From assembly GCA_036897485.1 (NCBI GenBank), contig JAYMTF010000246.1, positions 1-43,203 of the forward strand: 43,203 nucleotides of DNA, in the 5' to 3' direction. The notes under the pieces were generated by a model. That model had not been told where the DNA came from, did no database searches, and saw nothing but the letters and a program-made list of their open reading frames with translations. The position numbers and the translations under genes were made by a program. Positions 1 to 11,310 of the stretch are shown piece by piece. Source of the DNA: Pelargonium nanum. Lineage: Eukaryota; Streptophyta; Magnoliopsida; Geraniales; Geraniaceae. Positions within the stretch are counted from its first letter, which is position 1, and each line of letters begins with the position of its first letter.

Positions 1-38
1 CACCGGAAAATTTCGCCGGCAACGGAAAAGATGACCCA

Positions 39-131
39 TGATTTGACCACCATAGGCTTAACGCCATTGGTAGTGGCGTTAAGCCCCTTAACGCCACTAC
101 CAATGGCGTTAAGCCTATGGTGGTCAAATCA
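39..131. repeat. Perfect long palindrome with nested inverted repeats
   Basis: Bases 39-83 are the exact reverse complement of 87-131, leaving a 3-base CCC loop. Each arm is itself an inverted repeat: an 11-base GCTTAACGCCA is followed 7 bases later by its reverse complement. A transcript could fold as one 45-bp hairpin or as two small hairpins. The flanks (GGAAAA-rich on the left, AAGGGTCATTTG on the right) look like non-coding repeat DNA. I infer a transposon-derived or foldback element; the window edge hides its left limit. No gene overlaps it. Confidence 0.9.
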
Positions 132-2222
132 GGAGGGCCATTTTCTTCGTTTTATGCTTTGAAGGGTCATTTGTTTGGTTTTTCTTTCCAATAAGGCCAC
201 TTTTCAAATTGACCCGAATCTTGATCCAAGTTATCATTTTCCATCTTCTATGAAATCATTTTAAAATTTTATCTCTTTTGTACAAAAGAAAATATTTATA
301 CTTACGTGAACTTTTGTTGTCTAAAATGTTAATTTGATGGCATGTTATCAACAGATATAGCGAGCTTCTTCTTTTTTAATTGACAACGTAGATGTGCAAT
401 TAGTTTGTGTGCAAGATAGTTGAAGTTCTGTAGCGGTTGCAAAGAAATAAAAGGTGGCTTGAAAGACGGTAGTTCGATTACAGCCATCGAATCAATCTTC
501 AAATTCACTGTCATATCATATGGCAAATTTGATTGTGGCGAGGGAAGGAAACCAAAACATCCTCGTGAGACAAAATTTTCATACAATCAACGACAAGCAA
601 ATAAAAAGGATCCACAGGCAAATTATAATACAACCATAACTAGTTGACGAATTAAAACAAAAACAGACTAAACAAATACGGGTTAGATAATTCGCTACAT
701 TATTAGTCCTTCTACCTACCGAAAGTAAGATGAAATTATCAGAACAAAAACAGGGTATTAATTACATCCATATTATATAGATTCTACCATGACACATTTT
801 TGTGCGCCTCGTATTTACTTTAACATTTGTGTATGTCCTTTTGATTGATGACATGGTAATTGCACTTTATTCATATGACAACAAGTAGATGAATCATACC
901 AAACCCAGGGACACACATGTATAATTTAAGTTGGTATGTATGTGCATTCTAGATAAAAGGAAAAAGGAGTGTATTACATGAACTATTTATTTTCTTGTAC
1001 ATCTACCAAACAAAAATAGGACATTTCTGTTACAAAATCTTAATTTCAATTACTAGTGTTATACAAAACAAAACTAATATATAGATTGATAATAGAATGT
1101 GGTATCATGCTACAACACTAGCGTGCCTCTTTCAATCAAAGCTTGCAGAGCGCTCGTATATCTTGCAAATCTTTTTTTTTTTTGTGGACGGCGCTCATGA
1201 ATCTGATCATAACTTTCATGTGTTTGATCCACAATTTTAGCATCGTTGCAAGAGTACACATGCGCGACCTATCAAGTGTAGTCTTGGTTCTCAAACAACT
1301 ACAAGACCACAAAAGGATTCTAGGATGCTCCTAGAGGCTTTGTTCCGACCCATGATACTTGTATGGCACAATGAGGCAGCAAAACTCACCCAACAATTTT
1401 TTTGGAGGATACACCCGGGTAGTTGATGCTCAAATTTACAATAGGTCTCGCAACGGGTTGCCCGATATCCAGATAATTCAATCACAGATTATCACGTCAT
1501 CAACAATTATGCGAGTACAAATACTCTCTCCTCGTTGAGAGAATGATATATCATTTTACACATTTGAGAGTTTGTCTTTCTACTTTTTATCTTTAGAACT
1601 CTTCCTAGAATTCTCCCTAGCTACCAAGATGTTGTTCGTATGCGATTTCTCATACACATACTCAATTCTCCACTTAATTGTGTGACATTCTTGTGCAAGT
1701 TTTAGGAACCCATAAACAAGAGTCTAAGCCTTCATCTCCGTTTTGTGAGACTCCAAACTTAAAATATAACCAAGACGACTATCTCTACACGTGAACAAAA
1801 CGACAAAATCTTAAAACACATTTATGATCTGTTTCAAACTATCGCATCCCTATTAATTGAAATTACAATAACACTTTCAAATAAAGAGGATGATAAAGAA
1901 ATCTAAATTCATATTTAAGAGTCTCATCCTCATTACTTATAAGCTGTAAATATCGACCCAAATGAAAGGATTAATGAAATGTGGAATTATTATTTTGAAA
2001 TAATAAATAAATAAATAGAGTAGAATAGGATGGAAAATGATAGGTGGGGTCATTAAGCAAATATAGGCAAATACAAGGACATTGGCGTAGGTTTTCCGTA
2101 ACTACAGGATGTACGGAATCGATGTAATGTAATGTAAATGGGTAAAAAAATTAATTAATTCGCTTCATCAGCCCCAGCCCCATCTTATTCATTTCAATGT
2201 CATGCTACACTTTTAAATATCC

Positions 2223-2224
<2 letters not shown>

Positions 2225-2287
<63 letters not shown>

Positions 2288-2296
2288 TTATTATTT
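2225..2296. repeat. (ATT)n microsatellite
   Basis: About 24 nearly uninterrupted TTA/ATT units with one T-rich interruption near 2277. It lies in intergenic DNA, far from any gene, and is probably length-polymorphic. Confidence 0.95.
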
Positions 2297-2418
2297 CACC
2301 TCCATCTCCTTCCAACCTCTTTCTTATTTAATTTCTTTTTTTTTTAAATGATATTAACTCTCTGAAAGTTACTATAAATAATATAGCAAATTCATTATGT
2401 TCAAATACATTTTTGCCC

Positions 2419-2551
2419 TTCACGATGGTTCTTTTTTTTTTTTTTAAGCAAACGGTATCTTTTATTTATAAACCCGTAGGTAAAAATAAAAGTACAAAAA
2501 GAACCATCGTGATTTGGGTAGGTAAGCAAGCGGTATCTTCACGATGGTTCT
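2419..2551 (-). mobile_element. Small retro-insertion-like mosaic with target duplication
   Basis: The 14-base word TTCACGATGGTTCT occurs at 2419-2432 and again at 2538-2551. Between them lie a T run (about 2432-2445) and AT-rich DNA. This is how a short, poly(A)-ended retroelement on the minus strand would look, with a target-site duplication. An inverted copy of the same word sits inside at about 2500-2512. AAGCAAACGGTATCTT (2446-2461) recurs with one change at 2524-2539. The inner copies suggest template switching or a nested event. The retroelement class is inferred. Confidence 0.45.
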
Positions 2552-3903
2552 AACGTCTAAGTGATTTGGGTTCAAAAAAATGTTTTGTATTTCCATTTTT
2601 ATTGATTACATGCTCACAACTTCAAATCAAACTAGAATGGAAATGGGACAATGCATGAATTGAAATGCAAACTCAATTGGAATTGTACAATGCATAGGTA
2701 CAATTAACTTACATAATTTTGTTTTGGTCTTAATGCAATGATAAAGATATTATGTCATCAAAGACTTTAATGAAATATCTCTTTACAGGGAATTATATGG
2801 TGTATTTACATAAACAAACTGGCAATATTTGTCCAAAAAATTGATTGATTTATTTATATTTAAATTAACTAGCCAATAAGCACATTTGTGCTTGTAGATA
2901 ATTTTATTCATCGTACAGTGTTTATTTTCGGATATTTTTTTAACTTATTGTAGCTAACACGCTTCTTAGATATTAGATCATGTCATTTAAATAGAATTTA
3001 CTAACAACTCATTTTATGTCGAACAAAAGTTAACTTTTTCCTTATAAGTATGACAAACAAGTTTAATTAAATATACAAACAATTATGACTTTTCGAATCC
3101 AATGATAATAAAACAAAGTCGTTAATTGCACTTTAGCCCTCATTATATGTGCTCGTGATTTTAAAAGTATAAATGGTACAAAGTGAGCTACAACTCAACT
3201 CGTATCATTCACAATCTTTAAAAAATTGTCTGATATTGTAAGAAAATCATATTCATAAGTCATTTTATCTAAATTTGACTTGTACACATACAAAAAATAT
3301 GCAAAGAAGAAACTAAGTTTGCCCTAAAATGGGAGAGTTGAGAAATGGTGGAAATAAGATTTGTAATAATATAATGTCCTATGAATGGGAGAGTTTTTAT
3401 TTTTTTATTTATGAGAGAGTGGAAATAAAGTTGAAAATACAAGAAAGAAAAAGAGTGGACTTGAGAGTATAAATCATTTGTATTACATAAAAACAAATAC
3501 TCATATTGATTGCAATAGAAAGAGGAGAGATAGAGAAACAGAGGTGTGTGTCTTCTCGTGAAGCAGAGCAAGCAGGTAAAAAAATTAAATAAGCAAAGCA
3601 AATTACAGTAAAATACTAAAATATACATAAAAGCTCTATCTTCTCTCTCTGCACAGTACTTTGTATCATTCACATTCATTCCTTGCTTCCTCCTTTTATA
3701 TCACGAGATCCCCATCTTCTTCTTCTTTTTTTCTTCTTCTCTCTGTTTTTTCTCAGCTCACGCCCAGAGCTGTGCCAACAGCTCTGTTGGTCTAATGTGT
3801 ACCAGTTCTTGTTCTTGTAGATTTTCTTGAGCTTCTGGGCAGAACCCACTAGGCGAATCGGCTTGGTGGTGGTGGTTGGTTTCGGTTTTGGGCGTTCTTG
3901 GAG

Positions 3904-6900
3904 ATGTCGCATTCTGGAAAATCCATGCCGGAAGTGGGCTTCGGTGATGCTCTGGCCAGCAGGTTTCGTGATTCGGTGACTTGCGGCGGTGATGACAAGC
4001 CAGATTTCAAGGAGCTCGATCTGGGTTCGCCCAATTCTCCACTGGTTGGTCGCAGCGGTGCCACTTCTTCCACCAGCAGCTCCAGCTCATCCGGCTCTCA
4101 ATTGGACAAGAGATCGGAAGGCATTGCGAAGAGCCACTCCGGCGAGCTCTTTGGCGCGACCCAGATGAGCCCCAGGGCCGCCGAGATGCACCGATCCGCC
4201 CCAGCCGCGGCGGCGCACAAGCCGGGTCACAGGAGATCGGTGTCCGCCGGACCGCCGTTGCTCTACTCCGGCAAATGCTACGCTTCCAGTCCCGGAAATG
4301 CTGCAAATGCCAGTTTCTGCTCCAATCCCAATGGCGGCGGAGCGACCTCGAACCCCACCGCGAATGTGCTTCCGACCGGCAACATTTGCCCGTCGGGGAA
4401 GATCCTGAAGTCGAGCATGGCGTGCCGCGCCGGCACTCGGACCGATGTGCTCGGCAAAGGGACCGGACACTACGGCCACGGCAGCATAATGCGCGGCGGC
4501 GGCGGCGGCGCTGTGAAGTCGAGCGGCCAAGGGAACGCGGCGGCGTATTCGATTGGGATTATCCAGACCGCCGGAGCGTCGGTGATAGTGAAAAGGGCAA
4601 TGCTCAGTTCCGATCCGGAGGAGGTGAAGAGAGCAGGTAACGAGCTGTATCGGAGAAGCAATTTCACTGAAGCTTTGTCACTGTACAATCGGGCCATTTC
4701 GATGTCGCCGGACAACATGGCCTACCGGAGCAACCGCGCGGCGGCGCTGACGGCAATGGGGCGGTTAGGGGAGGCAGTGAGGGACTGCGAGGACGCTTTG
4801 AGGCTCGACCCTAGCTATGCCAGGGCTCATCAGCGCTTGGCTTCTCTCTTCCTGAGGTGATGATTTGAAACGCTAGAACTAAAAAAAATTCAATCTTTCA
4901 ATGTGATTGGTCTATGTTTTTTTTGCAGTTTTTTACATTGATTTTGGTGCAGATTGAATTAAGTTTCAGTGGATCTTTCTCATTTTGCAAATATTTTTTT
5001 GTTTGTCTGTATGCTTTCGAGATTGGTGATATCTCAGATTTCATTAGCTATCTTGCTTGATAGGTTTGGGTTATGGTTTTGTTTTGAATCATGTGCACCA
5101 AGTTGGGACGTGTGGTTGGTGGATTCTTTTGGTGTTGCCAAGCTGTCTGTGGCTGGGTTTATGGAAAATGAGTGGCTCAAGTTTTCTCATTTGACAAGTT
5201 CTATGATTTTTCTGTGGCTTGTTCTTTTCTTTGATTTAGACTTACTGAGAGTTCTCTTCAGACTTCTCTGGGTCTTGTGAGATTTTGGTACTCTGGTTTG
5301 CAAGTAATAGATTCATGGTTAGCAAGTTAGGCCTTTAAATCTGTTTCATAGGTACAAATGTAATTGAATATGAGTTTGTTCCATTGGTTTAGGCCTAAGG
5401 GTCATTGATAGTTCTCTTTTCTTTTCTGTGTTCCCCAGGTTAGGACATGTTGAAAACTCTCGGCGCCACCTGTCTATCCTTGGGCAGCAAGCAGATGCAA
5501 CTGAGTGGCAGAAGTTACAGTCGTTGGAGAAGCACCTGAATCGATGTGTGGAATCTCGAAATATTGACGATTGGAAGAGTGCACTTCGAGAATCTGATGC
5601 AGCCATGGCAGTTGGAGCAGACTCTTGTCCTCAGGTATATATCTCTTAACCCTGATTTTTGTTTGAAGTTACTCTACTTATTCTCATCGCGTCTTGAAAA
5701 TTTGAAATGCTATTGCACTCTACGAACTTAATTGTGTGTAATTTGCAGCTCATTGCCTTTAAAGCGGAAGCCCATTTAAGGCTGCATCAACTAAAAGATG
5801 CCGAGTCCATCCTATCGAACATTCCTAATTTCGAACTTTATCCTCCCTCATGCTCGAAAGCAAAGTTTTTCAATATGCTTGCTGAGGCTTTTGTGCTCTA
5901 TGTTCAAGCCCAAGTCGAGATGGCATTGGGAAGGTGAGATACAATAGATGAAAATTGGAATAAGAAATAATGTTTTTGTTGGGGTGAAGTGAGAATGGAT
6001 AATAAATTTGTGCAGGTTTCAGAATGCAGTCGCTGCAGCAGAGAAAGCTGTGAAGATCGACTACAATAATGTTGAGATTGAAATTCTGTTAAACAAGGTG
6101 AAAATGGTTTCAAGAGCTCGTGACCGTGGTAATGACCTTTTCAGCGCTGGAAGGTATGCTGAAGCCTGCTCAGCTTATGGAGAAGGCCTCAAATACGACA
6201 GTTTCAATTCCGTGCTATACTGCAATAGAGCCGTTTGTTGGTCCAAACTTGGAGAATGGGAAAAGTCTATAGATGACTGCAATCAAGCCCTCAGGATCCA
6301 ACCAAACTATTCCAAGGCCCTTCTTCGTAGGGCAGTCTCGAATGAGAAGGTAGGAGTTGGTGTTCACTGTACCCATAATTGCATCTCTGTAGTGAATGTG
6401 TTTGAAACTTTCTCTTATATTTACTTTTGTGTATACTTCAGCTTGGACGGTGGGCAGAAGTTGTGAGAGACTATGAGATCTTGAGGAAGGAACTTCCCGG
6501 GGACAACGAGGTTGCTGAGTCTCTTCATCACGCACAAATTGCATTGAAGAAATCTCGAGGAGTGGAAGCTTATAGTAGGAACTATGGCAGTGAAGTGGAA
6601 GAAATCACTAGCCTGCAGAAGTTCAAGGCCGCAATATCATCACCTGGTGAGCCTAAACAAGTTTCATGACTCTATACATGTTACCATTGTGTTTGTTGTG
6701 CATCCATCTCACTTTGGATCTATTCTCGGATATTTCAGCTGTCTCGGTGGTTCACTTCAAAGCGACGTCCAATGAACAGTGTGAAGCCATCGCCCCATTT
6801 GTAAATGTGCTCTGCGATCGCTACCCTTCTGTTCATTTTTTCAAGGTAGGAAATTCAATACATATTAATTCATTTAGGATACTTCTGCTCTATCAACTTG

Positions 6901-7136
6901 TATGCTGTTTTAAAACATGATATGTAACAAAGAAGTCTCTTTTACATGTATATTGTAATGAAGTTTTTCTTGTTTGGTTGAAGGTGGATGTGGAGGAAAG
7001 CTTGTCTGTGGCTAGAGCCGAGAAAATCCGAACTGTCCCGACGTTCAAGATTTACAAGAATGGAGAGAAGGTGAAGGAGATGGTCTGTCCAAGCCACAAG
7101 GTCTTGGAGGACTCAGTGAGGAATTGCTGGTCATAG
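3904..7136 (+). CDS. TTL: TPR repeat-containing thioredoxin TTL-like protein
   Basis: Model: exons 3904-4856, 5439-5634, 5749-5933, 6016-6349, 6442-6646, 6739-6845 and 6984-7136, giving 710 residues. An upstream in-frame TTG is ignored; the ATG at 3904 starts the protein. Residues 1 to about 235 are low-complexity, Ser/Gly/Ala-rich and probably disordered. Tetratricopeptide repeats follow, starting near residue 237 ([14 protein letters not shown]) and again at about 475-595 ([13 protein letters not shown]). A thioredoxin-like fold occupies about 625-710. The thioredoxin part keeps the cis-proline region (RTVPTFKIY) but has SNEQC where an active thioredoxin has CGPC, so it is not expected to be redox-active; this is usual for the family. 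Arabidopsis TTL proteins act as scaffolds in abscisic-acid/osmotic-stress and brassinosteroid signalling. The family call is firm; the exact paralog is not. Confidence 0.93.
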
Positions 7137-8273
7137 CACAAACTCTACCCCATCTCCCCAAACAACCATTATAGGATCAGTCTCAAACATTCAGTTTCTT
7201 TTCAGTTCATACTAGGATTATTTCCATTTTTACCTGTGACATAATCAACTGCACAATTGTTGCAGAAAGATTTTCCAGCAGAAGGAGAGGAAAAAAGGGG
7301 AAAAAAAAGAAAGAGAAATTAGCTTTTTAGGCCACATTGGAAGAATTGTTCATTCAATTAATTTGCCTTTTTTTTTCATTCTGGTTTATGTTCATTGTCT
7401 CAAATTTTGTTACTGTTCTTGACATGTATGATTACAATTTACAAAGGTAATTTGGTAAGTGGATTTAGAGAGAAGAAGATGCTTTTTTCTTAGAAATAGC
7501 ATAGCCATGAAATGAAACCAGGTTCTGAGAAGAAAAAACCCCCCCACTAAACTAAACTAAACCAGGTTCTTGACAAATACTATAATTTTTTTACAAATTA
7601 AAAACGTGTAGATAGATTACAGATAGAGTGGGTACAACAAAATAATTTAAATACAATATCAAATACAGTATGTTATACGGAGTATATTTGAACACGTATG
7701 GCTTTTAATAGAAATGTATAGAAAAAAATTGTAGATGGATAGGGTGGGCACAACAAAATAACAAAATACTACTCTGATACATTCACTGCAAACCTTGTCT
7801 AAGAAATAATTTAATTAATGTGAGCTATATGCACAACTGAAATAAAATCATTGCTTATAATATAATTTATATATAAATATATGCAAAATTTACAAATAAA
7901 ATGTTCGAGTTTATTATATACATAATTTCATACAAATTTCGGATAAATTGTTTTAATTTTTCTATTTTGATGATATGTTAAGTTTAAATTTAGTTACTAT
8001 ATTTTGTTGTTTTTTTAATAAATATTTTGTTGTTAATATAATCATAGCACTTTATGATAAATATAAAATTTGTAATTCATGGTATATATAAAAGATGTTA
8101 AAAAAATTTCCTTGAAATTTTCATTTAATTTAAGATAATTAGCATCTTTACTAACAACTATTGGGACAAACAATTTAATGCATTTGATCCACTTGAGGTT
8201 TCTTGTTCGAGTCTCATTTCAAACATTGTTGATATTGCTTATATAAAAAAAGATGTCGTGATCTTCCGGTTAC

Positions 8274-8350
8274 TATCCTAGATCTACCCCTCGGCCTATT
8301 GGTCTATAAGTGGATCAGATCTTTATGAATAATTAAGGGGATTTTGTTGT
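8274..8350 (+). repeat. Diverged dispersed repeat, copy A
   Basis: Shares CCTAGATCT, CTCGGCCTAT and AATTAAGGGGATTT in the same order and spacing with 8899-8974. Similarity continues weakly downstream (TCTAGA, AAACACG, AAGCAC). It is probably an old interspersed element; no family is recognised. Confidence 0.75.
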
Positions 8351-8898
8351 TTAGTGGTTGTCTAGAAACACGTGTATTAAGCACTTAAAAAAATTAATTT
8401 GGAGTGACGTTAGAAACCCGTGTATTTAAATATGTTTTTTTAGCACAAAAAAAAACTATTAAATTATTAGTTCAAATTAGACGATAACAAAGACAACATC
8501 AAATTGAGGGCTTATAGGCCAACACACTCAAGCAAGCCAGACAAAGAAACCAAAAACATAACAAACTCGTGGGTCACCGGATTTGATTATTGCTACTTAT
8601 TTCATATCTTTAGTATAACACAGTAGTGAACCATGAGCATATATTCATTCAATTTGTATGTTTCTTGTACAGCCACATGATAAGAAAATAACGCGTTTGA
8701 TACTTCGTTTATGTGCTTCTGCGGTTTTTTCGGAGATTTTTAATTGAGAATCTCTGGTCCTTTACAACAAGCAATGAATCTAGATAGAAATGGATGGATC
8801 TTGAAGAGGACATTCTAAAACTCTTGTTGATTGTACTTCAAAAACAATCAAAATTTCATTTACTTCAAAAATGTTATGCCCCGCTGCTCCTTGCCTAG

Positions 8899-8974
8899 AA
8901 TCCTAGATCTTCCACTCGGCCTATGGACTGTGAGTTGGTCCAATCTCTTTAAACAATTAAGGGGATTTAATTGT
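8899..8974 (+). repeat. Diverged dispersed repeat, copy B
   Basis: Second copy, same orientation, about 625 bases downstream of copy A. It ends roughly 160 bases before the dioxygenase start codon, so it lies in that gene's proximal upstream region. Confidence 0.75.
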
Positions 8975-9071
8975 ATAACTAGAAGTCTAAAACTGGATTT
9001 ATTAAGAGTCTAGATATTAAAAACACGAGTTTTTATAAGCACCTAGTACAAAATACTTACTTTTATTTTAG

Positions 9072-9080
9072 TATATATAC
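9072..9080 (+). promoter_or_regulatory. Possible TATA box of dioxygenase gene
   Basis: TATATATAC about 60 bases before the ATG at 9138. Position and sequence suit a plant TATA box, but AT-rich surroundings make this a weak call. Confidence 0.4.
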
Positions 9081-9137
9081 ACTTTCCTAATAAGTAATAT
9101 TTATGTCAAGGTGATAAAGAGAAAAACCAATATAGCT

Positions 9138-10500
9138 ATGGCAACTACTGCTAAGAACAATATTGTGACAAACAATGAATCCTTTTCTGGAACAGACGAA
9201 GTGATCCCCACCGTCGATTACTCGATGCTCGTCTCTGGCGATCCCAATCAACGCTCAGAGGCTGTTCGTGAGCTCGGCAATGCATGCAAGAATTACGGCT
9301 TCTTCATGGTACGTATACAGTTAACTTGAGCTTCATGCATGAGATTGTACGTATGTAATTTGTGTTTTGACATGCAGGTGATAAATCATGGAGTGCCGGA
9401 GGAGTTGATCGGAGGGGTCACGGAGGCTTTCTCGGCGTTCTTCGACCTGCCGGAGACGGAGAAGCAGATTTATAAAAGCAACGACGCAACAGATACGATC
9501 CGTTGGGGCAAACACGTGAGCAGAGAGTTCATCAAGCTTGCTGCACATCCCACCTTCCATTGCCCCACCAAACCACCCAACCTCTCGTATGTTAAAGAAA
9601 ACTCGTGATATGTGACAGAAATTTCTATACAAATTTAGGATGTAAATTGTGACAAAACTGTGGCGGAAATGACAAAAATTTCTGTCACAAATGTGTGTGA
9701 TATAAAATATGATTTATGTCACAGTTTAAGACGAAACTGTGATGAAAAGTTTTCTATCACAGATTTTCGTCACAATTTGCAACTTTTTTGTGGTGACAAG
9801 ATGATTGGTATTTGTGTTCTAATATGTATAGTATAATATGTGCAGCGAATTGTTGAGAGAGTATAGTAGAAGAGTGAGAGAAGTGGCTGTGGAGTTACTT
9901 GGAGCCATTTCAGAAACCCTAGGCCTCCATGAAAGCTACATAGAGAAGGCAACGAAGCTTGAAGAAGGCTACGATTTCTACACTGCAAATGACTATCCAT
10001 CGTGCATGGAATCCAAAACACCCATGGGTCAGCTCCCACATACGGATCCTGGACTGTTGATCATGCTCATGCAAAATGTGAGCGGCGGTCTTCAAATGGA
10101 GCATAAGGGAAAGTGGATCAATGCAAATCTGCGACCCAACTCTTTCATAGCTAATATTGCAGATCATCTCGAGGTAATATAATAATATTAATTATGTAAT
10201 AATTGATCGAGAAATGTTTTGCTTATATTTAATTAATTTAATTTATTGTGATTTTAGATTTTAAGCAATGGCAAGTACAAGAGTAAGGTACATAGGGTGG
10301 TGGTGAATAATGAAGTGAGAAGGTTTACGTTGCCTTTGTTTGTCGGGCCTGCACTGGATGCTGTTATAAAGCCGGCGCCGGAGTTGGTCGACGAGCTCCA
10401 CCCACCGGCGTATTTGGCGATGACCTATAAACAATATTTGGAGACTAATCAATGTCACGTCATTGATGGAAAATCATGCCTCAATCAGATTCGACTCTAG
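9138..10500 (+). CDS. 2-oxoglutarate/Fe(II)-dependent dioxygenase (DOXC type)
   Basis: Model: exons 9138-9308, 9378-9586, 9846-10173 and 10258-10500, giving 316 residues. The ATG at 9138 is used; an upstream in-frame GTG is ignored. The N-terminal DIOX_N region runs IPTVDYS ... NYGFFMVINHGVP. The catalytic iron ligands are His192 and Asp194 (LPHTDPG) and His248 (SKVHRV). The 2-oxoglutarate-binding Arg is 258, in RFT rather than the usual RxS. These enzymes are soluble and oxidise small molecules such as flavonoids, coumarins, alkaloids, salicylate or hormones. The sequence feels closest to the '2-ODD 19'/DMR6-like group, but the substrate cannot be told. Intron 2 carries a transposon-like block starting almost at the donor site. 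Confidence 0.9.
9590..9797. mobile_element. Nonautonomous CACTA-like or MITE element in intron 2
   Basis: Most of the intron consists of alternating direct and inverted variants of TTTCTGTCACA, TTGTGACAAAA and CTGTGATGAAA. The right end, ACTTTTTTGTGGTG, resembles a CACTA-type terminus read backwards. Its reverse complement partly matches the left end near 9590-9620, giving an imperfect terminal inverted repeat. No coding capacity. Class assignment is tentative. Confidence 0.55.
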
Positions 10501-10794
10501 CTAAACATCCGAGAATTCTAGTATTTCCTAGTAATGAATAATCTGGATTTGCCTGCATTCAATAATTTCTCCAAACTATGGAGGTTGCGTAGTTAATGGC
10601 GTCTCAAGTCCAATATATTTACTGTCACCTTGTTGAAGTGATTTATACTATATGTATTTAGACTTTATGTATGGATATATTTTGAATAAATAATTTATAC
10701 GATTCTAAATATGTAGCAAGAACCACAAAAGGCTCATCAACTAGCAAATCACGTCTTTATTTTTGAATGAATTCTCTCTGTAAAATAATCTATG

Positions 10795-11266
10795 TTAATG
10801 CGATCTTGGTAGACGAACGAGAGCAAAATTAAGACGATCATTAACATCTTCGACAACCTGATACGACCATAACTGAATAACATCTCCTGTTTCCAATCCA
10901 TTCCTTTCCACCAAAACGTAGCTAATACTAGTAACAGTCTCGTGATCGTCCTTCCAGATCCACTTCTTCAACAGCAAATCAGACCATCGTAACGATTATC
11001 GGATAGTTCTATGAGTCTCTCACCTTCATTGACAATATAAATCCCTTGTCGTCTCTCTGTCCCAGCATCTCGTCCTCTGCTTGCGTCAAGAACTCGTGTC
11101 GGATCCAAAAGGGCGGTATTTGGAGCCGATTGAGATTACAATACACATCACTCCGAGTCAGCTCTTTTTGTACCACGAGTGGGATATTTTGACCACCCAT
11201 CTACGTCGTTATATGATCCTCCAATGCACGAGGAATATTGGGAACCGGAGGATCAATCACCTCCAT
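10795..11266 (-). pseudogene. Broken B3-domain (DUF313-like) transcription-factor gene
   Basis: Read on the minus strand from an ATG at 11266, the frame gives an N-terminal peptide, a TAG stop at 11203-11201, then a B3-like segment (IPLVVQKELTRSDV, NRLQIPPFWIRHEFLT) ending at a second stop near 11011. The rest (LLKKWIWK, YVLVERNGLETGDVIQLWSY, LNFALVRL) continues in another frame to 10795. The order of conserved blocks matches plant DUF313/REM-type B3 proteins. Two stops and a frameshift within 470 bases argue for a dead gene. A tiny intron would be too short to rescue it. Confidence 0.75.
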
Positions 11267-11302
11267 CTTCTCTGTACAGAGTTCTTAATCTTCTTATCAG
11301 TT

Positions 11303-11310
11303 CTTATATA
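11303..11310 (-). promoter_or_regulatory. Possible TATA box of the B3 remnant
   Basis: Minus-strand TATATAAG lies about 37 bases upstream of the B3 ATG at 11266. It may be a relic of the original promoter. Confidence 0.35.

Larger units (their letters stand above)
132..3903. other. Gene-poor AT-rich intergenic DNA upstream of TTL gene
   Basis: Short open frames occur at 329-586 (-), 420-647 (+), 1143-1334 (+) and 1291-1485 (-), but none resembles a family I know and none has convincing gene structure. The stretch 1190-1800 has less biased composition and could be decayed transposon or gene sequence; I cannot identify it. A CT-rich tract around 3711-3750 directly precedes the TTL start and probably belongs to that gene's leader or core promoter. 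Confidence 0.6.
7137..9137. other. Intergenic DNA between TTL and dioxygenase genes
   Basis: The first 300 bases probably hold the TTL 3' UTR. A related pair of motifs (GTGGGTACAACAAAATAA near 7628-7645 and GTGGGCACAACAAAATAA near 7745-7762) marks a short direct repeat about 117 bases apart. A diverged 75-base repeat is annotated separately. I see no gene. Confidence 0.6.

Noticed and set aside
1143-1485. Overlapping short frames on both strands that might be gene remnants
   Set aside because: No family resemblance or splice structure could be supported.
4007-4640. Antisense and shifted frames of 80-147 codons over TTL exon 1
   Set aside because: Shadow frames caused by the GC-rich, low-complexity first exon; the TTL frame itself carries the TPR signature.
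6739-6845. Loss of the CGPC active site in the TTL thioredoxin domain as a mutation
   Set aside because: Absence of the CxxC pair is normal for this family, so it is not evidence of decay.
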